From: Natronoglomus mannanivorans
Lineage (GTDB): Archaea > Halobacteriota > Halobacteria > Halobacteriales > Natrialbaceae
Reading direction: 5' to 3'
NCBI GenBank assembly: GCA_025517485.1
Contig: JAOPKB010000005.1
Span: forward strand, 175,724-239,723
Length of the DNA stretch: 64,000 bases
Under the pieces are notes generated by a model, which did no database searches, was not told where the DNA came from, and saw only the letters and a program-made list of their open reading frames with translations. The position numbers were made by a program, and so were the translations under genes. Of the stretch, positions 20,001 to 28,329 are shown in pieces (positions within the stretch are counted from its first letter, which is position 1; each line of letters starts with the position of its first letter).

Positions 20001-21122
20001 CCCGAGGAGATCGGCGTCGTCGCCTGGGGAACCCCGACCGTCCGCACCCGCGGCGAAACGATCGCACAGGTGCTCGCGCTGATGGGCGTCGAACCGCAGT
20101 GGACCGACGCCGGCCGGATCGACGACGTGGAACCGATTCCGCTCGACGATCTGGGTCGGCCCAGAATCGACGTGACCACGCGCGTCTCGGGGCTCTTCCG
20201 GGACGCGTTCCCCGCCGCGGCGGGCGTGATTCACGACGCCGTCGAGGCCGTGTTAGATCTCGAGGAGCCCCACGAACAGAACTTCGTGAAGAAACACGTC
20301 GAGGAGGAAGCCGAACGCTTGCGAGAGGACGAGGGACTCGATCCCGACGACGCGGAGACGGCGGCCAAACACCGCGTGTTCACTACCCGTCCCGGCGGCT
20401 ACGGCGCGGGAACGAACAAGGCAGTCGACGAGGGTAACTGGGACGACCGGTCGGATCTCGCCGAGGTGTACGTCCAGTGGGGCGGCTACGCGATGGGCTC
20501 GAGAGGGCGTGTCTCGGACGCCCACGCATCCTTCGAACGCCGGCTCTCGTCGGTCGAAGCCACCGTGAAGATCGAGGACACGATGGAACAGGACGAGTTC
20601 GACTCCTCGGACTGGTACGCCTTCCACGGCGGGTTCATCAGTGCGGTCTCGGAGATCGCCGGCGAGGAACCCGCCTCCTACGTCGGCGACTCCTCCGATC
20701 CGGACGACGTCTCCGTCTACACCAACGAGGAGAAGGTCCGCAAGGCGATGCGTGCCCGCGTGTTGAACCCAGACTGGCTCGAGTCCATGGAAGAACACGG
20801 CTACAAAGGTGCAGGCGACCTGTCGACGACGGTCGACGTGACGCTCGGGTGGGACGCGACGACGGGCGTCGTGAGCGATCGACTCTGGGAGGACGTCGCC
20901 GACACGTTCGCCTTCGACGAGGACCGCCAGGAGTGGATGCGAGAGGTCAACCCGTGGGCGCTCGAGTCGATCACCGACACGCTGCTCGAGGCCGTCGACC
21001 GTGAGCTGTGGGACGCCGATCGCGAAACGGTCGACCGACTGCGCGATCTGAACCTCGAGGTCGACGGCGATCTCGAGGCGCGGACGACCAACGAGGTCGT
21101 GGGGGTGAGAACCGATGACTGA
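17097..21122 (+). CDS. cobN: Cobaltochelatase large subunit CobN
   Basis: A 1341-residue class I chelatase large subunit, homologous to CobN/ChlH/BchH, which inserts cobalt into the corrin ring using energy from the AAA+ partner. Landmarks are HLGTHGSLEWLPGK (about residue 562), PPRGFGMDPSKVYH, YTLDPRKVPAKAAW and DAGRIDDVEPIPL. The N-terminal 140 residues form the flavodoxin-like CobN start. An acidic insertion around residues 690-720 is extra. It overlaps cbiC by 8 bp. It is similar in length to bacterial CobN (about 1270), slightly enlarged by haloarchaeal linkers. Confidence 0.95.
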   Translation: MTRVGLYTATENELGSIQRAADRLEGIDLVVRSESDLEDEAAIETFTEELEDATAVVCWLHGAEDSMPGYEYVTGRLAAAGVPLVVKATGDAYAVEDTTASEGIRETAYDYLEKGGTINLENLCRYLASEYGDGSDGDSAGSGEDAYDAPKQLPTEGVYHPDHPGIEYADLLETFDPDRPTVAVWFYESHWTHENTRYVDAQVRALEAEGANALPIFCNPATDTAEQEDSETSDDVSNSRAAKPRDAEWVTDQWLLDELGDPIVDAVCSSFMFSLSMDERGRSANDEGTGAEEVFLDRLGVPVLQTITTMRSRSRYEASDTGVMGFELALSVALPEFDGNVITHPISGKERMNDESGIGSAPKQHFPIEDRVDHAARLAVNWAQLRHTPNGEKRVAVVLHNYPPSDDGIGTAFGLDSPESTVNLLEELDARNYDLGDSLPESGQSLVEKLTAQLTLEDRWVAPEDVRELSVDVVSSERYESWFSDADERFQENVVEEWGEVPDRPFAIPGVEFGNVLVTVQPPRGFGMDPSKVYHDSDLQPPHDYYAFYGWLREAFEADAVVHLGTHGSLEWLPGKTVGLNGASAPDQLIDDIPNVYPYIVNNPGEGTQAKRRSYAAIVDYLTPVMRNAGTYDELAELEDLANQYREAGMEDARADDGEHLESLIRETVEELDLAVELGVSGEISERVDVRGPDGETPRVSERSSGERSDPRDEAGSTLAEGKVKGDEFEIDDLVERIHEYLTDVKTTQIRLGLHTMGEPPEGERLIEYLVALTRLENPGAPSLRKSVAGALGVDYETMLESPGEYDEALGMTYAEAADEVYETSVDLIETLADHEFDIPASEREADPDDEVNVNLLIVDLETIGDGRATSGAHDDLREVLAYICEEAQPRVQGAEDEIPRTADALSGEYVPPGGSGAPTRGGVDLLPTARNFYTLDPRKVPAKAAWQVGREVAEGVLERHHAEHEAYPEEIGVVAWGTPTVRTRGETIAQVLALMGVEPQWTDAGRIDDVEPIPLDDLGRPRIDVTTRVSGLFRDAFPAAAGVIHDAVEAVLDLEEPHEQNFVKKHVEEEAERLREDEGLDPDDAETAAKHRVFTTRPGGYGAGTNKAVDEGNWDDRSDLAEVYVQWGGYAMGSRGRVSDAHASFERRLSSVEATVKIEDTMEQDEFDSSDWYAFHGGFISAVSEIAGEEPASYVGDSSDPDDVSVYTNEEKVRKAMRARVLNPDWLESMEEHGYKGAGDLSTTVDVTLGWDATTGVVSDRLWEDVADTFAFDEDRQEWMREVNPWALESITDTLLEAVDRELWDADRETVDRLRDLNLEVDGDLEARTTNEVVGVRTDD

Positions 21123-21888
21123 CCGCAGGGAGCAGACCGACCTAGAGCGAGGGATCGATCAGGAGTACGCCGACCTCGGCGCGACCACGCAGAACGCGAT
21201 GGAGATCGCCGAGACGAGCATGGACATCGTCCGACAGTTCGTGCCGGACGAGACGCTCGCGGATCGCGTCCGACAGAAGTCGGTCCACTCGATGGGTGAC
21301 ATCGAGTTCCAGCACCTGCTCGAGTTCACCGGGAGCGACGAACTCGGCGACGACGAGGACGCGCCCGTTCGCGCCGGCGCTCGAGCGGTCCTCGACGAGT
21401 GCGACATCGTGACCGACATCACGATGGCAAAGGCGGGAATCACCGGCCGGGGACACAACTGCGAGGTGCGAAAGGCGATCGGGAACGGGACCGAACTGGC
21501 CAAGGAGACGGGGATGACCCGGACCGCGGCCTCGGTGCTCGAGTTGGACAAACGGGGTACCTACGAGGGCGCGATCGCCGTCGTGGGGAACGCACCGACC
21601 GCCGCGTTCGCCCTCGCGGACTGCATCGAGAACGGAACTCGGCCCGCCGCGATCGTCGCGACCCCCGTCGGTTTCGTCAAGGCCGAGGAGAGCCGTCAGC
21701 GCATCCGCGAGATCAGTGAAGAGTACGACGTGCCCGCGATCACGAACGTCGGCCGCCGCGGCGGCAGCGGGCTCGCGGCGGCGCTGACCAACGAACTGAT
21801 CCACGTCGCGAGCGACGCTCGGACGGGCGATCTCGAGTTCGAGTTAAACCGCACCGCTGGTGAACGCGCATCCCCGGAGGACGCATGA
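21115..21888 (+). CDS. cbiC: Precorrin-8X methylmutase
   Basis: A 257-residue CbiC/CobH family enzyme that moves a methyl group from C-11 to C-12 to form (cobyrinic) hydrogenobyrinate-type products. The pattern SVHSMGDIEFQHLLEF near residue 62 and the conserved VTDITMAKAGI and VGNAPTAAFAL stretches are clear, with GFVKAEESR near the end. The N-terminus overlaps cobN by 8 bp and its stop overlaps cbiE by 4 bp, so translation is probably coupled. Confidence 0.94.
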   Translation: MTDRREQTDLERGIDQEYADLGATTQNAMEIAETSMDIVRQFVPDETLADRVRQKSVHSMGDIEFQHLLEFTGSDELGDDEDAPVRAGARAVLDECDIVTDITMAKAGITGRGHNCEVRKAIGNGTELAKETGMTRTAASVLELDKRGTYEGAIAVVGNAPTAAFALADCIENGTRPAAIVATPVGFVKAEESRQRIREISEEYDVPAITNVGRRGGSGLAAALTNELIHVASDARTGDLEFELNRTAGERASPEDA

Positions 21889-22796
21889 GCGACGGTTACG
21901 ACCTCGATTCCGGGCCGGATCCGGCGACCGTTGCCGCCGGAACACCGGAGCCCGATATCGACGAGGAGGGCGCTGCGCCGGAGGGGCAGCGAGGCGGAGA
22001 CGGTGAAACCGTCGGAACGGACGACCCAGTCTACGCCGTCGGTATCGGCCCCGGCAACCTCGAGTACCTCACGCCGCGGGGCGAGCGGGCGATCCGCGAG
22101 GCGGACGTCGTCGTCGGCTTCGCGACGGTCGTCGAGTTCGTGGCCGACCGAACCGACGCTGACCTGCTGACCTGCGGGTACCGGGACGAAGCCGACGCAC
22201 TCGAGACGTTCGCCGAGCGCGTCGCCGACGGCGAGCGCGGAACGGCGGTCCTGATGGGCGACCCGAACCACTCGGGCTACCAGTTCGTCGGGAAGGTGCA
22301 GGCTGCTATTGCACGCACAGATTCCAGTGTCCCAGTGCGCGTCGTGCCCGGCATCTCCTCGCTTCAGATGGCTGCCAGCCGAGCCCGGACGCCGATGGAG
22401 GACACCGAGTTCGTCACGTTACACAAGAGCGGTTCCGTGACGGCGGACCTCGAGCGCCTCGCTCGAGCGGTCGGCGATCGACACTTGCTGGTACTCCCGC
22501 GGCCGTTCGATCTGATGCCCGGCGATATCGCCGCGTTCTTGCTCGAGCGAGGTGGGGATCCGGCTCTCGAGGCGCTGGTTCTCGAGAAATTGACGCACGA
22601 GGACGAGGCGATCCATCGATTTACGCTCGCGGAATTAGCCGACCGTGGTGGTGGTGACGGCCGGGAGAACACGCCCTTCTCCGATCTGTCGGTGCTCGCC
22701 GTTCGACGGCGAAATTCCGTTGGAGAGGACGTGATGGACGAGACGGAGGACGAAATGGAGATGAGAAGCGACAGCGAAACCGAGGATGCACCATGA
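21885..22796 (+). CDS. cbiE: Cobalt-precorrin methyltransferase, CbiE or CbiH type
   Basis: A 303-residue SAM-dependent tetrapyrrole methyltransferase. After an acidic N-terminal extension of about 45 residues comes YAVGIGPGNLEYLTPRGERAI, then VLMGDPNHSGYQFVGKV and VVPGISSLQMAASRA. The absence of the CbiH-type YNPRS motif and the LHKSGSVTADLERLAR segment favour CbiE, the C5-methylating enzyme that works with CbiT. CbiT lies 1.9 kb downstream. An acidic/Met-rich C-terminal tail follows the domain. Confidence 0.85.
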   Translation: MSDGYDLDSGPDPATVAAGTPEPDIDEEGAAPEGQRGGDGETVGTDDPVYAVGIGPGNLEYLTPRGERAIREADVVVGFATVVEFVADRTDADLLTCGYRDEADALETFAERVADGERGTAVLMGDPNHSGYQFVGKVQAAIARTDSSVPVRVVPGISSLQMAASRARTPMEDTEFVTLHKSGSVTADLERLARAVGDRHLLVLPRPFDLMPGDIAAFLLERGGDPALEALVLEKLTHEDEAIHRFTLAELADRGGGDGRENTPFSDLSVLAVRRRNSVGEDVMDETEDEMEMRSDSETEDAP

Positions 22797-24103
22797 AGGG
22801 ATTCGTCCTCGGCGGCGTCAGTTCCGGCGTCGGGAAAACGGTCGCGACGCTGTCGATTATTCGGGCCCTCGAGGCCGCGAGCTACGAGGTCCAGCCGGCC
22901 AAAGCCGGCCCCGACTTCATCGACCCGAGTCACCACGAGGCGGTCGCGGGACGCCCCTCGAGAACGCTCGATCTGTGGCTCTGTGGCGAAGCGGGAGTGA
23001 GACGCAACTACCACCGCGGCGAGGGCGACATCTGCGTCGTCGAGGGCGTGATGGGCCTGTACGACGGCGACGGCTCCTCGACGGCGATGGTCGCCGAGGC
23101 ACTCGAGCTGCCGGTCGTCCTCGTGATCGACGCCAGCGCGGGCATGGAGAGCGTCGCGGCGACGGCGCTCGGGTTCCAGCGCTACGCCGAGACGATCGGC
23201 CGTGATATCGAGGTCGCGGGAATCGTCGCCCAGCGCGCCCACGGCGGCCGCCACGAGCAGGGGATCCGCGATGCACTTCCGGATGACCTCACGTACTTCG
23301 GCCGGATCCCACCGAACACGGACCTCGAGATTCCCGACCGACACCTCGGCCTCGAGATGGGCACGGAAGCGACACTGCCGAACGCGGCGCTGGAAGACGC
23401 TGCAGCGTCGATCGACGCGGACCGACTGGCGGCGGTCGCGAGCGAACCGCCCGGACCGGAGACGCCGGCCGAACCGACCCGGTCCGTCGACGCCACGATC
23501 GCAATCGCCAGCGACGCCGCCTTCTGTTTCCGGTATCCGGCGACGGTCGAACGGTTTCGCGAGCGTGCCGACGTTCGCACGTTCTCGCCGGTCGCCGGCG
23601 ACCCCGTTCCGGAGTGCGACGGCGTCTACCTTCCCGGCGGCTACCCGGAACTGCACGCGGCCGACCTCGAGTCGACCGACACGCTCGCGGAACTGGGACG
23701 TCGGGCGAGCGAGGGACTCCCTGTCGTCGGCGAGTGCGGCGGCCTGATGGCCATGTCGGAGTCGCTGATGACGGTCGACGGCGAGACCCACGAGATGGCC
23801 GGGATCCTTCCGGCCACCGTCGAAATGCACGACCGGTATCAGGCGCTGAACCACGTCGAACTCGAGGCGGTCGCCGACGGGCCAACCGCGAGCTCCGGGA
23901 CCCGACTTCGGGGCCACGAGTTCCACTACTCGCGTGCGTCCATCGACGACGAACGCGATGCTCGCTTCGCCTTCGAGACCGTCCGCGGGGACGGCATCGA
24001 CGGCGACCACGACGGACTCCTCGAGTACGAGTCGCTCGGCACCTACGCGCACGTCCACCCCGAAAGTGGGGCGTTCGACCGGTTCCTCGAGTCGTTCGCG
24101 TAG
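22793..24103 (+). CDS. cbiA: Cobyrinate a,c-diamide synthase
   Basis: A 436-residue glutamine-dependent amidotransferase that amidates the a and c side chains of cobyrinate. The N-terminal dethiobiotin-synthetase-like ATPase domain has GVSSGVGKT at residues 6-14 and AGPDFIDPSHHEAVAGRPSRTLD. The C-terminal class I-like glutaminase domain has its cysteine in VVGECGGLMAM (about residue 315) and the RGHEFHYSR motif. ATG overlaps the cbiE stop. It is the last gene of the cobN-cbiC-cbiE-cbiA operon. Confidence 0.94.
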   Translation: MKGFVLGGVSSGVGKTVATLSIIRALEAASYEVQPAKAGPDFIDPSHHEAVAGRPSRTLDLWLCGEAGVRRNYHRGEGDICVVEGVMGLYDGDGSSTAMVAEALELPVVLVIDASAGMESVAATALGFQRYAETIGRDIEVAGIVAQRAHGGRHEQGIRDALPDDLTYFGRIPPNTDLEIPDRHLGLEMGTEATLPNAALEDAAASIDADRLAAVASEPPGPETPAEPTRSVDATIAIASDAAFCFRYPATVERFRERADVRTFSPVAGDPVPECDGVYLPGGYPELHAADLESTDTLAELGRRASEGLPVVGECGGLMAMSESLMTVDGETHEMAGILPATVEMHDRYQALNHVELEAVADGPTASSGTRLRGHEFHYSRASIDDERDARFAFETVRGDGIDGDHDGLLEYESLGTYAHVHPESGAFDRFLESFA

Positions 24104-24127
24104 AACACTCGGATGCGTTCTACCGAG

Positions 24128-24514
24128 CTACAATTCGGGCAGGGGAACCACCACGACGGGCCGATCGGCGTCGGTGAGGATCGAGGCGGCGGTCGAGCCG
24201 AGGCCGACGGGCGTGTCGGGTGCCCCGCTTCGTGCCCCAACGACGATCTCGTCCGCGTCGACATCCGCGGCAGTCTCGAGTATCGTTTCGGCCGGTTCGC
24301 CCTCGAGAACCTCCGTCTCGACGGTTCCGACGGTGGCAAGTCGGACGGGAGCGACGGTGAGCGCTTCCTCGCCGTCTCGCCTCGAGAGTTCGTCGGCGTC
24401 CGGTAAAACGACTGCTACGACCGTCACGGTATCCGCGTCCGTCGCGCGCTCGGCGAGGTAATCACAGGCCGCCGCCGTCGTGTGGACGGAGTCGGTTCCG
24501 ACGAGATAGTGCAT
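24128..24514 (-). CDS. Universal stress protein (short UspA domain)
   Basis: A 128-residue UspA-fold protein beginning MHYLVGTDSVHTTAAACDYL and ending ADRPVVVVPLPEL. The nucleotide-loop region is EIVVGARSGAPDTPVGLGSTAASIL, a variant of the G-x2-G-x9-G-S/T motif. It is transcribed against the surrounding cob genes and lies between the cbiA and cbiT blocks. The start at 24514 is chosen because the longer upstream frame overlaps the cbiT promoter region and is unlike UspA. Confidence 0.85.
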   Translation of the reverse strand: MHYLVGTDSVHTTAAACDYLAERATDADTVTVVAVVLPDADELSRRDGEEALTVAPVRLATVGTVETEVLEGEPAETILETAADVDADEIVVGARSGAPDTPVGLGSTAASILTDADRPVVVVPLPEL

Positions 24515-24599
24515 GCCTGATCGCAGGCGGGCGGGCCCAAAGAAGGTGTGGGACGCCGCCGATCGATCGGTCCGGTTCGATTCCCAGTACGCGACCACA

Positions 24600-24659
24600 A
24601 AGCAGCTTGTCCTATCCCAACCAAAATTGCTTTACGAGCAGCATCTGTTCCACCGGACG
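24600..24659 (+). promoter_or_regulatory. Promoter-like region of the cbiT-cbiL-cbiF operon
   Basis: The 145-bp space between the divergent UspA and cbiT genes contains an AT-rich stretch, CAAAATTGCTTTACGA, at about 24622-24637, roughly 25-38 bases before ATG 24660. This fits an archaeal TATA box for a short-leader transcript. No riboswitch-like fold was evident. Confidence 0.45.
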
Positions 24660-25268
24660 ATGAAACCGATCGCGCTACCACACGACGCGAGGGCGGGGCC
24701 GACCAAATCGGAGGTGCGGGCCGTCCTCGCTTCGAAACTCGCGTTGGGACCCGAAGATCACTTCGTCGAGGTCGGCTCCTGTACGGGTGCCGTAACGATC
24801 GAAGCCGCACGGCGAGCCGGCCGAGTGACCGCCCTCGAGCGGAAGGCCGAACGGCTGGAGACGACCGAGAAGAACCTCGCGGCCAACGACGATCTCGCAG
24901 CCGACGTCACGCTTCGAAACGCGCAAGCGCCCGACGGACTCCCCGACGACGCCGACGCGCTCTTTCTCGGCGGGAGTCGGAACTTCGAGGGCGTCCTCGA
25001 TCACGCCGTCGAGACGGGTGTCGACCGAATCGTAATGAACGTCTCCCGACTCGAGGTCGCCGGACGAGCGACCGAGGCGTTTCGCGAACGGGACATTCTC
25101 GAAGAGGTCGTCCAGTTTCAGGTGAGCCACGGCTACGAGCTCGCCGGTGCGACGAGTTTCGATTCGGACAATCCGGTCTACATGCTGGTCGGGAGCGCAG
25201 GCGAGAGTGATGGGAAACGCGAGCGCGATACTACCGACGAACCAGGCGCAGGGGGTGTCGAGACGTGA
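24660..25268 (+). CDS. cbiT: Cobalt-precorrin-6B C15-methyltransferase (decarboxylating)
   Basis: A 202-residue Rossmann SAM methyltransferase that methylates C-15 and decarboxylates C-12 of precorrin-6B. It starts MKPIALPHDARAGPTKSEVRAVL, a typical CbiT opening; the SAM motif is VEVGSCTGAVTIEAARR. An acidic tail is added at the C-terminus. It is fused to CbiE in CobL of other organisms; here cbiE is a separate gene upstream. Its stop overlaps the cbiL GTG. Confidence 0.93.
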   Translation: MKPIALPHDARAGPTKSEVRAVLASKLALGPEDHFVEVGSCTGAVTIEAARRAGRVTALERKAERLETTEKNLAANDDLAADVTLRNAQAPDGLPDDADALFLGGSRNFEGVLDHAVETGVDRIVMNVSRLEVAGRATEAFRERDILEEVVQFQVSHGYELAGATSFDSDNPVYMLVGSAGESDGKRERDTTDEPGAGGVET

Positions 25269-26011
25269 CCCTCTACGGTGTCGGACTCGGCCCCGGCGAG
25301 TCCGACCTCGTGACCGTCCGCGGAAAGCGCGTCCTCGAGAACGCCGACGTCGTCTACTCACCCGGTCGTCTCTCCCGATCGGTCGCCCTCGAGCACGTTC
25401 CCGAGGAGAGGATCGGTGACCTCGAGTTCCCGATGACCAGAGACGAGGAGACGCTGCGAACCGCCTGGAAAGCGGCTGCAGCCGAGATCGCCCCGAACGC
25501 ACGCGAGGGTGACGTCGCCTTCGTCACGCTCGGCGATCCGAACGTCTACTCGACGTTCGGCCATCTGCGTCGGACGCTCGAGGCCTTTCACCCGGACGTG
25601 GATCTCGAGATCGTCCCCGGCGTCAGCGCGGTGACGGCGTTCGCGACCGCCCTCGGCGTCGAAATCGAGGCGGGCGCGGGACTCTCGTTGCGGGAGGCCG
25701 CCGACGGAACGGCCCCCACGGGCCCTGACCGAATGATCCTGTTCAAGGTGACCGACGCGCCGGCGACCCACGAAGGACTCCTCGACGCGGGCTACGACGT
25801 GACCTACGGCCGCCGGCTGTTCATGGAACAGGGCGAGACGCTGGTGACCGACGATCCGTCCGAACTCGCAGACCGGGACTACTACACGCTCGCCTACGCC
25901 GAAAGGCGTGACCTCGAGGTCGAGTCGGCGACGGCAGTGTTCACGCAGGACGGGGATTCGGCGGTGGACCCGAACGACGACGAAAGCGCGAGCGACGACG
26001 AGCGAGAATGA
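25265..26011 (+). CDS. cbiL: Precorrin-2 / cobalt-factor II C20-methyltransferase
   Basis: A 248-residue tetrapyrrole methylase, starting with GTG at 25265: LYGVGLGPGESDLVTVRGKRVLENADVVYSPGR. Further landmarks are FVTLGDPNVYSTFGHLRRTL and EIVPGVSAVTAFATAL, typical of C20 methylation enzymes. It carries out the first committed corrin methylation after precorrin-2. An acidic C-terminal tail overlaps the cbiF start by 4 bp. Confidence 0.93.
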   Translation: MTLYGVGLGPGESDLVTVRGKRVLENADVVYSPGRLSRSVALEHVPEERIGDLEFPMTRDEETLRTAWKAAAAEIAPNAREGDVAFVTLGDPNVYSTFGHLRRTLEAFHPDVDLEIVPGVSAVTAFATALGVEIEAGAGLSLREAADGTAPTGPDRMILFKVTDAPATHEGLLDAGYDVTYGRRLFMEQGETLVTDDPSELADRDYYTLAYAERRDLEVESATAVFTQDGDSAVDPNDDESASDDERE

Positions 26012-26868
26012 CCGACGAAACCGATCCACAGACGGCGATCGACGCACAGGGCGAGCGACGACGCGCGGACCTCGACGACCGCATCCGCGAGTACAGCGCG
26101 GGCGACGACCAGAAGGGGATTCCCTTCGTCGGCGCCGGCCCGGGCGATCCCGGACTCCTGACCGTCACTGGAACAGAACTGCTCGAGGACGCGGACCTCG
26201 TCGTTCACGCCGGCTCGCTGGTCAACAGCGAGGTGCTCGAGGCCTACTGCGACGACGCAGAACTCGTGAATTCGATCGGGAAGGACCTCGAGGAACTGAT
26301 TCCGCTGATGCGAGATGCATACGAGGACGGCGACAGCGTCGTCCGACTCCACAGCGGCGATCCCGCGATCTACGGCGCGGCGCTCGAGCAGATGGACGCC
26401 TTAGAACACGAGGACGTGCCGACGTACCTCGTTCCCGGCGTCACGTCCGCGTTCGCCGCGAGCGCGTCGCTTCGAACGCAGCTCACGCTCAACGAAGTCG
26501 CCAATCACGTCGCGTTCACCCGGCCGCAGGGGAAGACCCTCAGCGCCGAGGAGGACCACATCTCCGAGTTCGTCGGGATGGGCGACGTCACGACCTGCAT
26601 CTACCTCGGAACCCACGCCGTCGGCGAGACGATGGACCGACTGCTCGAGGACGGCCACGAGCCCGAGACGCCCGTCGCCGTCGTCTACCACGCCTCCTGG
26701 CCCGACGAGGACGTGATCGTCGGGACGATCGCGACGATCGGCGACCGACTCGCGGAGGCGGGCCACCGCGCCTCGGCGATGGTGATCGTCGGCGAGGCGG
26801 TGACCGGAGCAGGGTACGAGCGCTCGTTTCTCTACGGCGACTGGGCGACCCGCGGCTCACAGGACTGA
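26008..26868 (+). CDS. cbiF: Precorrin-4 / cobalt-precorrin-4 C11-methyltransferase
   Basis: A 286-residue tetrapyrrole methylase with an N-terminal extension of about 35 residues. The core reads PFVGAGPGDPGLLTVTGTELL, then VVRLHSGDPAIYGAALEQMDAL, TYLVPGVTSAFAASASL and TRPQGKTLSAEE, all CbiF/CobM landmarks. It methylates C-11 of (cobalt-)precorrin-4. It ends the cbiT-cbiL-cbiF operon; cbiG and cbiH, often next in haloarchaea, are not here. Confidence 0.93.
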   Translation: MTDETDPQTAIDAQGERRRADLDDRIREYSAGDDQKGIPFVGAGPGDPGLLTVTGTELLEDADLVVHAGSLVNSEVLEAYCDDAELVNSIGKDLEELIPLMRDAYEDGDSVVRLHSGDPAIYGAALEQMDALEHEDVPTYLVPGVTSAFAASASLRTQLTLNEVANHVAFTRPQGKTLSAEEDHISEFVGMGDVTTCIYLGTHAVGETMDRLLEDGHEPETPVAVVYHASWPDEDVIVGTIATIGDRLAEAGHRASAMVIVGEAVTGAGYERSFLYGDWATRGSQD

Positions 26869-27029
26869 TATCCGCGAGTGACGGTGTGCGGTCGAGCCAT
26901 CGTCCGGTGCTGATTCGTCACGAAACTGTTTTTCGGGCCGAACGAACCCGTCTGGGGTCCGGATCCGCCCTCCGAATTCGGATTCAGATCGTCTGCAAGT
27001 TCAAAAGGGATGACGGGGCCACTAGCGAT

Positions 27030-28325
27030 ATGATTGCTATCGCCGGGGCGAAAGGCGGGTGTGGCAAGTCTACGGTCACCCTCGGACTCGCCGAGGCGTT
27101 CGCCCGTGCGGACACGCCAGCGCTCGCGATCGACGCGGACAGACAGCTCCCGAACCTCCACGTGATGGTGGACCTCGACCGGACGCCGACGGTCGCCACC
27201 CTCGGGTCGGAGACCGACGTTCGAGAGCTCGCACAGCAACATCCTCGTGTCCCGAACGTCGGCATCGTTCCCGCACCGACGTCGGCACAGACGTTCGAGT
27301 ACGGCTCGCTCGGAGAGTCTCTCGACGCCGATGGCGTACAGGTGCTGATCGACTGTCCCTCCGGCGCCGGGCCGGACGTCGTCGACCCGCTGTCGCAGGC
27401 CGCAGGCGTGATCGTTGTCACCACCCACACTGACCGGAGTCTCGAGGCCGCGGAGATGACCATCGAGATGGCTCGCCGGCTCGGTGTTCCCGTCTACGGC
27501 GCCGTCCTGAACCAGTGTTCGGAGGTTCCGGACCGTGCGACCCGCTGGGAGGGCGTTCCGCTGCTCGGGTGCGTTCCCGAACGTCCCTCGCCAGCGGAAG
27601 ACGGCGAGGTCGACGACGCGTTCGACGACATCGTCGAGCGCCTCGTTACACAGTCTCCGACGGATCGAGCGTCCCCGGCGTACGCCGGGGATCGACTCCC
27701 GATCGGGACCACAGAAATCGATCACCGACTCGGCGGCGGGCTTCCACCGGGGTCCGTCGTCGCGCTCGTCGCCGATCCCGCGAGTCAGGCCGAACACGTC
27801 CTCTACCGGGCGACGGACGTCCGAGGGACGCTGTACCTCTCGACGGAACGCTCACGAAAGAGCGTTCGTCGGGCGATCGAGTCCTCCTCCGTCGGCTCGA
27901 GTCCGCCCACGATCAGACACGTCGCCGACGAGGGTGCGCTCGAAGAGATCGTCGATCTGATCGGGAAGCTTCCGAACTCGGCCAACCTGATCGTCGATTC
28001 GATCGACGACCTCGAGCGACGGGATCGATCCGCGTACGTCTCGTTTCTCGACGAACTCACCGAGCGGATCGCCGAAACCGGCGGGCTCGCGATCCTGCAC
28101 TGTCTCGAGGAGATACCGAACCGATCGGCGACGCTTCGCGCCGCCGATGCGGTGTTCGAACTCGAGACCGTCGCACCCGGGATCGGCACCGACGTCGAAC
28201 ACTACCTGTCAGTGCCCAAGTACCGACCGGACGCCTCGTTCACCGAGACGATCGCACTCGAGTTCGGCGAGCGCAGCTCCGTCGGACCGATCGAATCCCC
28301 GCCGGAACCGGCGGACGGAGGGTGA
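27030..28325 (+). CDS. MinD/ParA-like ATPase fused to a degenerate KaiC/RecA-like domain
   Basis: A 431-residue two-domain protein. The N-terminal domain (1-215) is a MinD-type ATPase with the deviant Walker A GAKGGCGKST (residues 6-15) and the switch region VLIDCPSGAG. The C-terminal domain (about 225-410) resembles KaiC-type RecA folds, starting GTTEIDHRLGGGLPPGSVVALV. The P-loop there reads ADPASQAEH, with no GKT/S, so it probably does not hydrolyse ATP normally; NLIVDSIDDLERR sits where Walker B would be. ATG 27030 is the MinD-like start. It leads a five-gene cassette with TrkA-C membrane proteins. Confidence 0.85.
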   Translation: MIAIAGAKGGCGKSTVTLGLAEAFARADTPALAIDADRQLPNLHVMVDLDRTPTVATLGSETDVRELAQQHPRVPNVGIVPAPTSAQTFEYGSLGESLDADGVQVLIDCPSGAGPDVVDPLSQAAGVIVVTTHTDRSLEAAEMTIEMARRLGVPVYGAVLNQCSEVPDRATRWEGVPLLGCVPERPSPAEDGEVDDAFDDIVERLVTQSPTDRASPAYAGDRLPIGTTEIDHRLGGGLPPGSVVALVADPASQAEHVLYRATDVRGTLYLSTERSRKSVRRAIESSSVGSSPPTIRHVADEGALEEIVDLIGKLPNSANLIVDSIDDLERRDRSAYVSFLDELTERIAETGGLAILHCLEEIPNRSATLRAADAVFELETVAPGIGTDVEHYLSVPKYRPDASFTETIALEFGERSSVGPIESPPEPADGG

Positions 28326-28329
28326 GCGA

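Noticed and set aside
18408..20234. Long minus-strand open frame inside cobN
   Set aside because: It is antisense to well-conserved CobN sequence; its length results from G+C-rich codon bias.
22364..24058. Long minus-strand open frame opposite cbiE and cbiA
   Set aside because: It is a shadow of the cobalamin genes; no domain is visible and the composition is unlike haloarchaeal proteins.
25908..27029. N-terminal extension of the MinD-KaiC fusion running back into cbiF
   Set aside because: The extension is Arg-rich shadow sequence of cbiL/cbiF; MinD similarity starts exactly at ATG 27030.
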